Shown in pieces: positions 25,350 to 34,466 of a stretch of 64,000 nt of DNA; the first letter of the stretch is position 1; each line of letters starts with the position of its first letter. This stretch comes from Larkinella arboricola. Its GTDB lineage: Bacteria > Bacteroidota > Bacteroidia > Cytophagales > Spirosomataceae. The position numbers and the translations under genes are program-made. The notes below the pieces were generated by a model. It was not told the DNA's origin. It saw nothing but the letters and a program-made list of their open reading frames with translations, and did not search any database. The DNA lies in the NCBI RefSeq assembly GCF_003259745.1, contig NZ_QLMC01000002.1:372001-436000 (forward strand). The letters are read 5' to 3'.

Positions 25350-26492
25350 ATGAAAAAACTACTATTCTTAGCCAGCCTGGCTGCTGTCTCCACACTTGCA
25401 CAGGCACAAACCGAAAAAGGCCAGGGCCTCTGGTCCGGAAGCTTGTCATTTTCCTATTCTTCGCAAAAGAATAATCAAAGCGGATTTAGAAATAGTATAT
25501 CGCAGAGTAACCTGAGGATTAGCAGAGGAGTATTTTTCAGGGACAATTGGCTGATTGGGGGGACTTTAAACATTGGATACGGAACCAACTATTCGAAGTC
25601 TTCGTATTATAATCCGCCCAATACTATTGACTATCAGACTATATACCCTGGAATAAGTGGGTTCGTTAGGCGATATTGGGGCCAGGGAAAGTGGCGGGTT
25701 TTCCTCGGAGGTGGTCTTTCGGTAAACTATACCAGAAGCAATTATGAGGGGAATGACGTAAACATAGGACAAGTTAAGGACCAGAATAGAGTTAGCGCTG
25801 CACCGATGTTTCAGGCAGGTGCCAACTACTATCTAACTGACCGTATTGGGCTGGAAGCGTCGACTACGTCTAGCTCCTTTCCATTTTCAGTAAGTGGGGT
25901 AGGAATAGGTCTGGTCATTTTAACGGGCGTCAACTCGACCAGCAATGTAGAATCGTACGAAGCCCCCCAAACGACAAAAGGCCGTTGGGTTGTGGGTGGA
26001 ACTTTTCAAGTAGAGACCATGGGTGAGACGATCAACCGACCCGGAGCCGAAACGGACCGCTCGAATACGTTTACACTATCACCATCAATTGGATGGTTTG
26101 TAAAAAAGAATCTTTTATTGGGTGTAGCCGTGCCGCTAGCCTTAAGCAGCTCGGACGACGGTTCTACTTTTGTTTACGGTATCAACCCTTACATAAAGAA
26201 ATATATTTCGGATAACCGTCTGCGTCCTTATGTTTCCGGCGATTTATCATACGCAGCTACTCGCAATAAGTCCAACGTAAATGAGACAAAGAACACCACC
26301 CATCAGGCGGGCTTAGCTGTAGGAGCCGGTTTAGCGTATCTTCTGGGCGACCGGTTTATTGTAGAAGCGGAACTGGGCGGAGTCTATTTTAATAAACCAT
26401 TTTATCGGCAAAGTACCGGTTCTACTGCCTGGAACGGCGGCTTATCGGCTACCCTGCAACCCAGCTTCACCATCAATTACGTGTTTGACTGA
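25350..26492 (+). CDS. outer-membrane beta-barrel-like protein (second of two paralogs)
   Basis: 380 residues from ATG 25350. The signal peptide is LLFLASLAAVSTLAQAQ and the end is the aromatic-tailed SFTINYVFD. It shares the two-half plan of the preceding gene: GLWSGSLSFSYSSQKNN to RISRGVFFRDNWLIGGTL, then GRWVVGGTFQVET to SIGWFVKKNLLLGVAVPL. Its DNA is clearly richer in AT than its neighbours (one sampled 60-nt line, 25561-25620, has 24 G or C), with many ATA and AGA codons. The function of both is unknown. Its stop codon directly abuts that of the convergent GDPD gene (TGA at 26490, complement TCA at 26493). Confidence 0.82.
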   Translation: MKKLLFLASLAAVSTLAQAQTEKGQGLWSGSLSFSYSSQKNNQSGFRNSISQSNLRISRGVFFRDNWLIGGTLNIGYGTNYSKSSYYNPPNTIDYQTIYPGISGFVRRYWGQGKWRVFLGGGLSVNYTRSNYEGNDVNIGQVKDQNRVSAAPMFQAGANYYLTDRIGLEASTTSSSFPFSVSGVGIGLVILTGVNSTSNVESYEAPQTTKGRWVVGGTFQVETMGETINRPGAETDRSNTFTLSPSIGWFVKKNLLLGVAVPLALSSSDDGSTFVYGINPYIKKYISDNRLRPYVSGDLSYAATRNKSNVNETKNTTHQAGLAVGAGLAYLLGDRFIVEAELGGVYFNKPFYRQSTGSTAWNGGLSATLQPSFTINYVFD

Positions 26493-27263
26493 TCACTTGA
26501 TCACCTTGGCGCATTCCTCGACTTTGTCGGTGTTGATGAAATCGACGCCGATTTTGTCGAGTTGCTTCCAGGTGTTGGCGTTGTCGGGGGTGGCCCAAAA
26601 CCGGATGGGTTTATTCTGGCTGTGCGCCCGTTTGATAAACCGTTTCAGCGTTTCACGATCTTTTTCCGGCATGTCACCCTCACCGTTCCAGCGGGAGTAG
26701 TTCTGAAAGGAATCGCTGAACAGCGCCACGTGCTTGATCGTTTCGTCGTCGTACTGCTCGCTGGGCCGTCCGTCGAACAGAATGTAGGCCGGATAATCAA
26801 TCCAGTCGGCAATGGGCGGACGGTTGCCGCTGATTACCAGTTGAATTGCCATCGGGTTCATCGACCGGTCGAAGCAGGTGCGGTAGGGGGCCACGGCTTT
26901 TTCCAGGAGCTTGATGCCTTCCACGCCATTGTCCTTCATGTCGATCATCAACTGAAAGGTGTATTTCCGGTCGTCACTGACGGCACCAGCCGAATACCGG
27001 TTTTTGTGCCTGGCAAACAGATCGGCAATCGGCTTCAGATAGAGCGAATCCAGCGTACGGCCGGGCTTTATTTGGGATTTCTCATGGGCAACCACTAACT
27101 TACCGTCAACCAGAAATACGTCGGCTTCGATGGACCCGGCGCGGTGACGAATGGCGTTGGTGAGCGGTTCCGGTTTTTCGTAATCGTTATGGGCGTGAAT
27201 TTGCTGGGCGATACTTTGCAGGCTGCAACAAACGATCAAACCGAGCAGAGCAAAACGTAACAT
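26493..27263 (-). CDS. glycerophosphodiester phosphodiesterase (GDPD) family protein
   Basis: 256 residues from ATG 27263; the upstream 64 residues in frame are Arg/Cys-rich noise. A signal peptide (LRFALLGLIVCCSLQSIAQQ) precedes the barrel. GDPD motifs are HAHNDYEKPEPLTNAI (His and the substrate loop), SIEADVFLVDGKLVVAHE (metal-binding Glu-x-Asp and His), and later FQLMIDMKDNG with the second metal Asp. It should cleave glycerophosphodiesters in the periplasm. Its stop overlaps nothing but touches the neighbour's stop. The promoter is at 27409-27416. Confidence 0.88.
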   Translation of the reverse strand: MLRFALLGLIVCCSLQSIAQQIHAHNDYEKPEPLTNAIRHRAGSIEADVFLVDGKLVVAHEKSQIKPGRTLDSLYLKPIADLFARHKNRYSAGAVSDDRKYTFQLMIDMKDNGVEGIKLLEKAVAPYRTCFDRSMNPMAIQLVISGNRPPIADWIDYPAYILFDGRPSEQYDDETIKHVALFSDSFQNYSRWNGEGDMPEKDRETLKRFIKRAHSQNKPIRFWATPDNANTWKQLDKIGVDFINTDKVEECAKVIK

Positions 27264-27408
27264 GGTTATGGATGGAATGACAGTGAAGAAAGCAAGGGTT
27301 GTTTGGCAACGGAAAATTTTCGGGCATCTCCGGACGATGCGCCTGAAACTACGCATTTCGAAGGAAGAACCACGAAAAAAGTCGCGTAACTCTTTATAAG
27401 GTTTCGGG

Positions 27409-27416
27409 CAAAAGTA
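27409..27416 (-). promoter_or_regulatory. promoter -7 box of the GDPD gene
   Basis: Reads TACTTTTG on the minus strand, giving a ~140-nt leader before ATG 27263. It is divergent from the fabG promoter. Confidence 0.55.
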
Positions 27417-27440
27417 GTCGGATGATCGAATATATACTAC

Positions 27441-27448
27441 TATTTTTG
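27441..27448 (+). promoter_or_regulatory. promoter -7 box of fabG
   Basis: TATTTTTG, matching TAnnTTTG, lies 41 bp before ATG 27490. Confidence 0.6.
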
Positions 27449-27489
27449 CGGCCAATCTTATAAACCTTCGTTACTCTCAAATCTACTCC

Positions 27490-28236
27490 ATGAGTTTACT
27501 TCAAGGAAAAGTTGCGCTGATTACCGGAGCCTCACGCGGCATCGGCCGGGCCATTGCCACGCGTTTTGCTCAGGAAGGCGCCCATATTGCGTTCACGTAC
27601 CTCTCAAGCGTTGAAAAAGGACAGGCGCTGGAAGCCGAACTGTCGGCTTTTGGGGGCAAAGTGAAAGGCTACCGCTCCGATGCTTCGGATTTCAAAGCCG
27701 CCGAAGAACTGGTTAATCAGGTCATTGCCGATTTCGGTACCATCGATACGGTGATCAACAACGCCGGTATTACCCGCGACGGTCTGCTGATGCGGATGAG
27801 TGAAGAACAATGGGATGCCGTTATTAACGTTAACTTAAAGTCGGTCTTTAACCTGACCAAAGCCGTCATCAAACCGATGATGAAAGCCAAAAGCGGTTCG
27901 ATCATCAACCTGACATCGGTCGTTGGTTTGCGGGGCAATGCTGGTCAGGCCAATTATGCGGCTTCCAAAGCGGGGATCATCGGCTTTACCAAGTCGGTGG
28001 CGCTGGAACTGGGCTCCCGCAACATTCGTTCGAACGCCATTGCTCCGGGTTTTATCGAAACCGAAATGACCGGCGAAATCAACGAGAAAGCCATGGAAGA
28101 ATGGAAGCAGTCGATCCCGCTCAAGCGCGGTGGACAACCGGAAGAGGTCGCCGACTGCGCCCTGTTCCTGGCTTCCGACCTGTCGCGCTACATCACCGGC
28201 CAGGTGCTGCAGGTCGACGGGGGAATGCTTACGTAG
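27490..28236 (+). CDS. fabG: 3-oxoacyl-[acyl-carrier-protein] reductase FabG
   Basis: 248 residues, standard length. It is a classical SDR: NAD(P)-binding TGASRGIG near residue 12, NNAG motif in NNAGITRDGLL, and the catalytic Ser-Tyr-Lys in SVVGLRGNAGQANYAASKAG (the YxxxK pair). It reduces beta-ketoacyl-ACP in the fatty-acid elongation cycle. It is monocistronic; a heptad palindrome follows before the VWA gene. Confidence 0.96.
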   Translation: MSLLQGKVALITGASRGIGRAIATRFAQEGAHIAFTYLSSVEKGQALEAELSAFGGKVKGYRSDASDFKAAEELVNQVIADFGTIDTVINNAGITRDGLLMRMSEEQWDAVINVNLKSVFNLTKAVIKPMMKAKSGSIINLTSVVGLRGNAGQANYAASKAGIIGFTKSVALELGSRNIRSNAIAPGFIETEMTGEINEKAMEEWKQSIPLKRGGQPEEVADCALFLASDLSRYITGQVLQVDGGMLT

Positions 28237-28244
28237 TAATGATG

Positions 28245-28307
28245 AGTGAAGAGTTAAGAATTAAGAGTTTAATGCGTCAGCCAACTCATAATTCTTCACT
28301 CTTCACT
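28245..28307. repeat. heptad-built imperfect inverted repeat, copy 3
   Basis: The 25-nt arms 28245-28269 and 28283-28307 are 23/25 complementary. The units run in sevens (GAGTTAA GAATTAA GAGTTTA; AATTCTT CACTCTT CACTCTT). It lies directly before ATG 28322. Confidence 0.65.
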
Positions 28308-28321
28308 CTTAACTGAAAAAG

Positions 28322-30406
28322 ATGCGCTCCGAACTGTATTTTCAATCGTCGCCCTGGTGGCTGCTGGTTTGTCTGGCGGTGGGTGCGGCTTATGCGTTTG
28401 CGTTGTATCAACCCAATTCGGGGTGGAGCCAGCGGATGAATCTGTCGCTGGCTGCGTTCCGGTTTGTGGTCGTCAGCGTGGTGTGTTTTCTGCTGCTCAA
28501 TCCGCTGATACGCAGCATTCAGACCGTCACCGAAAAGCCGAAGGTGGTGCTGGCGATTGATAATTCGGAGTCGATGACGGCGGGTGGCCGGGCGCAGCTT
28601 GACCGGGCGCTGGAAGCCGCCAGCCAACTGCGCGAACGGCTGACGAGCGAAGATATTGATGTGTCGGTGCAAACGCTGGGCGACAGCCTAGTTGCGGGCG
28701 ATCTGAAAACCGTGGCCTTCAACCGACGGACTACGGACCTGTCGAACCTGCTGGGCGGTATCCGGACGGCTTACGAAGGCCGTAACCTGACCGATGTGGT
28801 TTTGATTTCGGACGGTATTGCCAATCAGGGCCTGTCACCGACGTTCGGGCGCTACAACTTTGCGGTGCATACCGTTGGTGTGGGGGATACCATTCCGAAA
28901 CGGGATGTGCAGCTGAAAGACGCCGTTGCCAACAAAATTGCGTACCTGGGCAACCAGTTTCCGATTCAGGTGGATGTGGCCAGCTACGGTTTTCAGGGCC
29001 AGAACGGTACGGTGGTTTTGCGGCAGAACGGCCGGGAACTGGGTCGGCAGACCGTTGCTTTCAACCGGCCCGAAACGTTTCAGCAACTGACGTTTCAGAC
29101 CTCGTCCAGCCAGAAGGGAATGCAGCATTATGTGGTGGAGGTGTTGCCGCTGAGCGGTGAATTTTCGCCCCGAAATAACCGCCGGGACGTTTACATCGAC
29201 ATTATTGACGGCAAGGAGAAGATTCTGCTGCTGGCCCTGAGTCCGCACCCAGACATTAAGGCCCTACGCAACATCATCGAGCGAAATCAGAACTACGAAC
29301 TTGACATCCGCATCCTGAACGGCGGCACCGCCGAGATTCCGGACAAAGCCTATGATCTGGTCATTCTGCACCAGTTGCCCGATAATCAGAATGCCGGGGC
29401 TGCGGTGGTTCAGAAGGCGCTGCAAAAAAATAGACCGGTGCTTTTTGTGCTGGGCAACCAGTCCGGCTTGCAGTCGTTCAACGGGTTGAACCCGGTGATG
29501 CAGATCGTAGCCGGGGGCGGGCAGACTGACAAAGTGACCGGACGGTTTAACCCCGATTTCCGCCAACTGAATCTGGATGCCCAAAAGCTGACCCTGCTGG
29601 ATCGGTTGCCGCCCCTGCTCGTACCGTTTGGCGATTTCAAACTGTCGCCGGGCAGCGAGGTGGTGCTGTGGCAGCAGGTCGGGAGCGTGCGGACGAGCAA
29701 ACCGTTGCTAGCGCTGAATATTTCCTCCCAGCGCAAAGCTGCCGTGCTGGCGGGCGAGGGCCTGTGGGAGTGGCGTCTGGAAGAATTTGCCCTGACCGAT
29801 AACCAGGCTGTAATCGACGAACTGCTTCAGAAAGTCATGCAACTGGTGTCGATCAAGGAGGACCGTCGGAAGCTTCGGGTTTATCCGACCCGCAACGAAT
29901 TTCTGGCCGGTGAGAAAGTAGTCTTCGAGACGGAGATGTACAACGATATTTACGAGAAGCTGTACGACCGGCCGGTGCGGCTGGAAATTACGAACGAGCG
30001 GGATGTACCACGGAGTTTTAATTACACCCCAACCGCCAGCAATTCCCGCTTCGAAGTCAGCAGCCTGCCCGAAGGCGTGTACCGTTTCCGGGCAACCGCA
30101 TCGCTCAACGGACGAACCGAGACGGCAACGGGTGAGTTTATCGTGCGCGAGCAGCAACTGGAAGCCATCAATACCACCGCCGACCACCTGATGTTGCGGC
30201 AGTTGTCGCAGCAAACCGGTGGCCGTTTTTACAATGCCGCCACCCTGGCATCGCTGGCCGACGATCTGGCAAGCCGCAAACCCGCCGGACGCCTGAGCAG
30301 CAACGAATCCCTGAATGAACTCATCAGCTTACGGTGGATATTCTTCCTGATTCTCCTGTTAATCAGTGCCGAGTGGGGTCTGCGAAAGTACCATGGAGCG
30401 TATTAA
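28322..30406 (+). CDS. von Willebrand A domain membrane protein (BatA/B-like)
   Basis: 694 residues. An N-terminal membrane region (LLVCLAVGAAYAFALY and FVVVSVVCFLLLNPLI) leads into a VWA-like domain with the metal-site AIDNSESM (DxSxS). Later come a CARDB/DUF4159-like extracellular section and a C-terminal membrane segment (IFFLILLLISAEWGL). It is similar in plan to Bacteroidota Bat-type aerotolerance proteins but longer. The role is unknown. Its last 14 bases overlap the start of the DUF2279 gene, so the two are probably cotranscribed. Confidence 0.8.
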   Translation: MRSELYFQSSPWWLLVCLAVGAAYAFALYQPNSGWSQRMNLSLAAFRFVVVSVVCFLLLNPLIRSIQTVTEKPKVVLAIDNSESMTAGGRAQLDRALEAASQLRERLTSEDIDVSVQTLGDSLVAGDLKTVAFNRRTTDLSNLLGGIRTAYEGRNLTDVVLISDGIANQGLSPTFGRYNFAVHTVGVGDTIPKRDVQLKDAVANKIAYLGNQFPIQVDVASYGFQGQNGTVVLRQNGRELGRQTVAFNRPETFQQLTFQTSSSQKGMQHYVVEVLPLSGEFSPRNNRRDVYIDIIDGKEKILLLALSPHPDIKALRNIIERNQNYELDIRILNGGTAEIPDKAYDLVILHQLPDNQNAGAAVVQKALQKNRPVLFVLGNQSGLQSFNGLNPVMQIVAGGGQTDKVTGRFNPDFRQLNLDAQKLTLLDRLPPLLVPFGDFKLSPGSEVVLWQQVGSVRTSKPLLALNISSQRKAAVLAGEGLWEWRLEEFALTDNQAVIDELLQKVMQLVSIKEDRRKLRVYPTRNEFLAGEKVVFETEMYNDIYEKLYDRPVRLEITNERDVPRSFNYTPTASNSRFEVSSLPEGVYRFRATASLNGRTETATGEFIVREQQLEAINTTADHLMLRQLSQQTGGRFYNAATLASLADDLASRKPAGRLSSNESLNELISLRWIFFLILLLISAEWGLRKYHGAY

Positions 30407-31337
30407 TAGAAGTGAAGTGAGCAGCGTCAAAGGAAAAACCGTATGGAAGGTCGTTTTGCTTTTTTTACTTCTGCATACCGGCGCACCAGCGGTCATTGCG
30501 CAGGATTCTACCAGCCGGGTTGAGGAGCCCTGTTACCGCTGTCGGCTTCGGGGTTTACTCATTGGCGAGTCTGTTGTGTATGCCGGAACACTCTACAGTT
30601 TAAGCCGGGCGTGGTATAATAACCCCCTGACGAATTTCAAATTCTTCAACGACAACCGTGAGTGGCTGCAACTTGATAAAATCGGCCATATGGTGACGGC
30701 CTACCAGATAGCCCGGGTTTCGGCGCAGGCTTACCGCTGGGCCGGTGTCTCGGACCGAAAAGCCGCTCTTTATGCCGGTCTTACGGGCGTGATTTTCCAA
30801 ACACCGATTGAAATTCTGGACGGTTTTTCTCCCGAATACGGTTTTTCGGTAGGCGATATGATTGCCAATGTGGCCGGACCAGCCCTATATACGGGCCAAT
30901 ATCTGGCCTGGGGCGAATTGCGGATTCAGCCGAAATTCTCGTTTCATTACACACGGTTAGCGAAAGAACGCCCGAATTTGCTGGGAAAACACTGGAATGA
31001 TCGATGGTTGAAAGATTATAACGGGCAAACCTATTGGCTTTCAGTCAATCCGTCGTCGTTTGCCGGGCGGGAGTCCAAATTCCCCAAGTGGTTGAATGTA
31101 GCCGTTGGTTATGGCATTCACGACATGGTATCAGCCGAAGTTGCCGGAAGCATTGAGCGCGGTTTTCGGCCGTACCGGCAGTGTTACCTCTCCCTCGATG
31201 TGGATTTTACCCGGATAAAAACCCGGAACAAGACGTTAAAAACCGTGTTTTTTCTGTTGAACACCCTGAAAATGCCCGCGCCGACGCTGGAATACAACGG
31301 TCGGAACGGTTTTCGTTTTCACACGTTATATTACTGA
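30393..31337 (+). CDS. DUF2279 domain membrane-associated protein
   Basis: 314 residues from ATG 30393, chosen because the overlap of 14 bp with the previous stop is coupled and the next start is less likely. It has an export signal (VVLLFLLLHTGAPAVIAQ) and then the DUF2279 pattern: WYNNPLTNFKFFNDNREWLQLDKIGHMVTAYQIARVSAQAYRW, ILDGFSPEYGFSVGDMIANVAG and late HYTRLAKERP. This is a lipoprotein-like family of unknown function common in Cytophagales. It lies in a VWA-DUF2279-DUF2027-DUF4403 run. Confidence 0.88.
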   Translation: MERINRSEVSSVKGKTVWKVVLLFLLLHTGAPAVIAQDSTSRVEEPCYRCRLRGLLIGESVVYAGTLYSLSRAWYNNPLTNFKFFNDNREWLQLDKIGHMVTAYQIARVSAQAYRWAGVSDRKAALYAGLTGVIFQTPIEILDGFSPEYGFSVGDMIANVAGPALYTGQYLAWGELRIQPKFSFHYTRLAKERPNLLGKHWNDRWLKDYNGQTYWLSVNPSSFAGRESKFPKWLNVAVGYGIHDMVSAEVAGSIERGFRPYRQCYLSLDVDFTRIKTRNKTLKTVFFLLNTLKMPAPTLEYNGRNGFRFHTLYY

Positions 31338-31375
31338 CGTACGTACGATGTAAGGTAGGTACATGACCATTAACT

Positions 31376-32374
31376 ATGAATATTGGAGATAAAGTACGAA
31401 TGCTGCGGGCCAAGGAGCAGGGCATTGTGACCCGGTTTCTGCCCGGCAATCAGGTAGAAATTGAAATTGAAGACGGTTTTCGAATACCCGTCCTGCGGTC
31501 GGAGATAGTGGTGGTGTCGCCCATGGAGGCCACCCGGTTTAAACCCGAACCGACGGTTGACCCGAAAAAACCGGCCAAAACAGAAATCATCGGTAATGTC
31601 GGTATTTACCTGGCTTTTGTTCCGACGAGCGAACGCGGGGGCGTGCGGGAAGTAGAGGTTTTGCTGGTCAACAATACGGACTGGGAACTCCCGTTTACCA
31701 TCGGGGAGGAGCGGGAAACGCGCTATACCGGTTTACTGTCGCAGGTCCTGAGAGCACGGTCTTTCGCAAGGCTGGGGCAACGGTATTCGCTGGCGACGTT
31801 TGAAAGCTGGCCGACGTTTCTGATTCAGGCGCTCTGGCACCGGAGCGGTGGAACGACCCTGCGCCCTCCGCTGGTCAAACGGATCAAGTGCCGGGCGCAG
31901 ACCTTCCAGGCCAATAGCGGGACCATTCCGGTGGTAAACCAGACCGGCCACGTGTTTCAACTGGATGTGGAAGACACCGTTGAGCCAGCGCCCGCCAAGC
32001 CCAAAGCCGAGAAACCCATCAATGCAGCGGCCCTGCGGGAGAGTTTGATGGGCATGACCGATAAAACGCTGCCCACGCCGGTCGAGCGGCCGTCGGCGCA
32101 GGTCGATTTACACATTGAAAAATTATTGCCCAACGGATTTGGGGAGCGGACGAGTGCCGACCTGCTGCAAATCCAGCTTCAGGCGTTTGAGAAAAATCTG
32201 GAAAATGCCATTGCCAGCGGCATGGATGATATTACCTTCATTCACGGAGTGGGCAACGGGGTTTTGCGAAACGAGTTGCACCGGCGGCTGGGCAAAAATC
32301 CAAACGTTGCCTATTTTGAAGATGCCCAGAAGGAAAAATTTGGTTATGGCGCGACCAAGGTTAAGATCAAATAA
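31376..32374 (+). CDS. DUF2027/Smr domain protein
   Basis: 332 residues. The N-terminal ~70 residues carry a KOW/SH3-like beta domain (GDKVRMLRAKEQGIVTRFLPGNQVEIEIEDGFRIPVLRSEI). A middle domain follows. The C-terminal ~90 residues are a Smr nuclease-like domain (VDLHIEKLL, LENAIASGMDDITFIHGVGNGVLRNELHRRL) seen in MutS2 and standalone Smr proteins. The HGVGNGVLR signature is intact. A role in nucleic-acid processing is likely, with the target unknown. It overlaps the next gene by 29 bp. Confidence 0.9.
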   Translation: MNIGDKVRMLRAKEQGIVTRFLPGNQVEIEIEDGFRIPVLRSEIVVVSPMEATRFKPEPTVDPKKPAKTEIIGNVGIYLAFVPTSERGGVREVEVLLVNNTDWELPFTIGEERETRYTGLLSQVLRARSFARLGQRYSLATFESWPTFLIQALWHRSGGTTLRPPLVKRIKCRAQTFQANSGTIPVVNQTGHVFQLDVEDTVEPAPAKPKAEKPINAAALRESLMGMTDKTLPTPVERPSAQVDLHIEKLLPNGFGERTSADLLQIQLQAFEKNLENAIASGMDDITFIHGVGNGVLRNELHRRLGKNPNVAYFEDAQKEKFGYGATKVKIK

Positions 32375-33791
32375 AAATATTTTCACTACATTGACCCCGT
32401 TCCGATGCCTGTTGCTGGCCCTGCTGCTGGTTCAGGCATGTAAACCCACGGCCACGACCAATCCGAAGGCTCCGAAAGCGGCCTATCAGGTAACTAAAAT
32501 GGAAGTACAGAACGACAAATTTTTATCCACTGTAAACGTTCCCCTATCCATTGCGCTGGCCGATGTCGAGCGTCAGATCAATAGTCAGGTCAATGGGCTG
32601 ATTTACGAAGACAACAGCCTGACTGATAATGACGATGATCTGTTTATGACCAAAGTCTGGAAACGCGCTCCCATTCATGTCACCGCTCAGGACAGTCTTT
32701 TTCGCTTTCAGGTTCCGCTGAAAATCTGGGCCAAAGCCGGTGTGAAGGTGCTGGGGTTTACGCAGTTTCAGGAAACGGAATTTGAAATGAACCTCCGGTT
32801 TGCCACGCGTTTTGCCATCGGCAAAGACTGGACAGCCCATACCCAGACCACCGCCGAAGGCTACGACTGGGTGAAAAAACCCGCCCTGAGAATTGCTGGT
32901 ATCGAAATCCCGGTCGCGAGCATCGTAGGCCGCCAGATCGACAAAAATCTGGGCAAAATCAGCCAGGCGCTCGACGAGCAGGTTCAGAAACAGGTTGATC
33001 TGCGAACGCCGGTATTGCAAGCCTGGAATACCATTCGGCAACCGTATCTGGTTTCGGAAAAATACCGTACCTGGCTGCTGGTGGTACCCAAGCGGATTCT
33101 GATCACGCCCTTTCGCTTTGAAAAAGGGGCCATTCGTTCCACCATCGGCATCGAAGGCTATACGCTGACTCAAACCGGGGCTAAACCCGAGGTGCGCCCG
33201 GCTACTGCCGTTCCGGAGTTGATGGTTTCCAATGTTATTTCTGATCAGTTCCGCATTGGTTTGCTGAGCGAAGCCACCTACGGCGAAGCCGCCCGGATTG
33301 TTTCCGAAGAGTTTGTGGGCAAATCCTACGAGTTTCGGGAAGGCCGGTATAAGATCACCATTGCCGGAATTGATTTGTACGGACAGAACAACACCCTGAT
33401 TGTCAAAGCCGATCTGAAGGGGAGCCTGAACGGAACGGTTTATCTGCGGGGACAGCCGTATTACGATGCCCAGGCCCGTACCATTTCGCTGCGGGACTTG
33501 CATTATGATCTGGATACAAAAAATATTCTGTATAAAACGGCGAATTGGTTATTGCAAGGTAGCTTTGCGCGCACGTTGGAAAAACAGCTGACAATTCCGG
33601 TGGGTAATCAGATCGACGAAGCACGAAAATCGCTTCAGGATCGATTAACGAACAATCAGATAACAAAAGGAGTTGTAATCAACGGTAAACTTGAACAAGT
33701 GACGCCCGATCAGGTTTATCTGACACGGGAGTCGATGCTGGCGGTGGTTTATGCCTCCGGAAAAATCAATTTAAAGGTCGAAGGATTGTAG
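32346..33791 (+). CDS. DUF4403 family lipoprotein
   Basis: 481 residues from ATG 32346, where the lipoprotein signal begins (RCLLLALLLVQA-C-KPTATT). The 77 residues of earlier frame overlap the Smr gene out of phase and are not real. The mature protein is a DUF4403 tubular lipid-binding-like domain: STVNVPLSIALADVERQINSQVNGL near the start, AKAGVKVLGFTQFQETEFEMNL, DKNLGKISQALDEQVQKQVDL. The family is found in the outer membrane of Bacteroidota and is related in fold to lipid-transfer domains. It is the last gene of the run before rnpB. Confidence 0.9.
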   Translation: MARPRLRSNKNIFTTLTPFRCLLLALLLVQACKPTATTNPKAPKAAYQVTKMEVQNDKFLSTVNVPLSIALADVERQINSQVNGLIYEDNSLTDNDDDLFMTKVWKRAPIHVTAQDSLFRFQVPLKIWAKAGVKVLGFTQFQETEFEMNLRFATRFAIGKDWTAHTQTTAEGYDWVKKPALRIAGIEIPVASIVGRQIDKNLGKISQALDEQVQKQVDLRTPVLQAWNTIRQPYLVSEKYRTWLLVVPKRILITPFRFEKGAIRSTIGIEGYTLTQTGAKPEVRPATAVPELMVSNVISDQFRIGLLSEATYGEAARIVSEEFVGKSYEFREGRYKITIAGIDLYGQNNTLIVKADLKGSLNGTVYLRGQPYYDAQARTISLRDLHYDLDTKNILYKTANWLLQGSFARTLEKQLTIPVGNQIDEARKSLQDRLTNNQITKGVVINGKLEQVTPDQVYLTRESMLAVVYASGKINLKVEGL

Positions 33792-33881
33792 TTAGAGCCC
33801 CATTTGCCTATTTTTTTAGACAACAGGCTCGAAAAATTTGCAGTTTTTCGATACCAGGTTTTTAAAGAACCTAAGTATTTA

Positions 33882-33889
33882 TAGATTTG
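33882..33889 (+). promoter_or_regulatory. promoter -7 box of rnpB
   Basis: TAGATTTG matches TAnnTTTG, 25 bp before the inner P1 helix of the RNase P RNA; the predicted transcript start is near 33896. Confidence 0.6.
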
Positions 33890-33913
33890 CGGTAATCACG
33901 GCATGGCAACCGA

Positions 33914-34365
33914 CGCGAGGTAAATTGTCTTATCGCTCCGGGGCGGTTAATCGAACCGGGGAGGAAAGTCCGGACAGCACAGAGTACCATACTTCCTAAC
34001 GGGAAGGCAGCGAGTGGGAGACGCCCGGCGTCGTACGACTCGTTGACAGAAAGTGCCACAGAAAATATACCGCCGTAGACCGTTGGATAAACAGTTTGCG
34101 GTAAGGGTGAAAAGGTAGGGTAAGAGCCTACCGCCCGGCTGGTGACAGACGGGGCAGGGTAAACCTTATGGGCTGAAAGATCAAATAGGCATCGGAATGG
34201 GGGCGACTCGTTCCTGTAGTTTCGGCGAAAGCCGCAATGACGCCGATGCGGGTAGATCGATGGAGTTCCGGAGTGATCCGGAATCGAGATAAATGATAAG
34301 AGTCCGAAAAGACGGCTTCGGCCATCGGATCGGAAACAGAATCCGGCTTATAGATTTACTTCGCG
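33914..34365 (+). ncRNA. rnpB: RNase P RNA (bacterial type A)
   Basis: The universal CR-I box GAGGAAAGTCCGGACAGCAC lies at about 33960-33980, with AGAAAGTGCCACAGAAA nearby, and the CR-V 3' box ACAGAATCCGGCTTATAG lies near 34338-34354. The inner P1 stem is formed by 33914-33925 and 34354-34365 (one G-T pair). A second, outer helix CGGCAT/ATGCCG (33899-33904 and 34370-34375) would extend the stem, so the mature ends may be about 33898-34375. It is the catalytic RNA that matures tRNA 5' ends. Several antisense ORF shadows here are not genes. Confidence 0.95.
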
Positions 34366-34466
34366 GAGGATGCCGCTAAAGGAATAGTTTAGCAAGGTCT
34401 GCCGAACCGGCGGTCGACCGGGCGATTGTTCAACGTAAAAGGCTTATGAATTAAACCTGAGTTCTC

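Noticed and set aside
32115-32345. N-terminal extension of the DUF4403 gene
   Set aside because: It lies out of phase inside the Smr coding region and the lipoprotein signal begins at ATG 32346.
34128-34325. Minus-strand open frames across the RNase P RNA
   Set aside because: The region is explained by rnpB, with CR-I and 3' boxes and a P1 stem.
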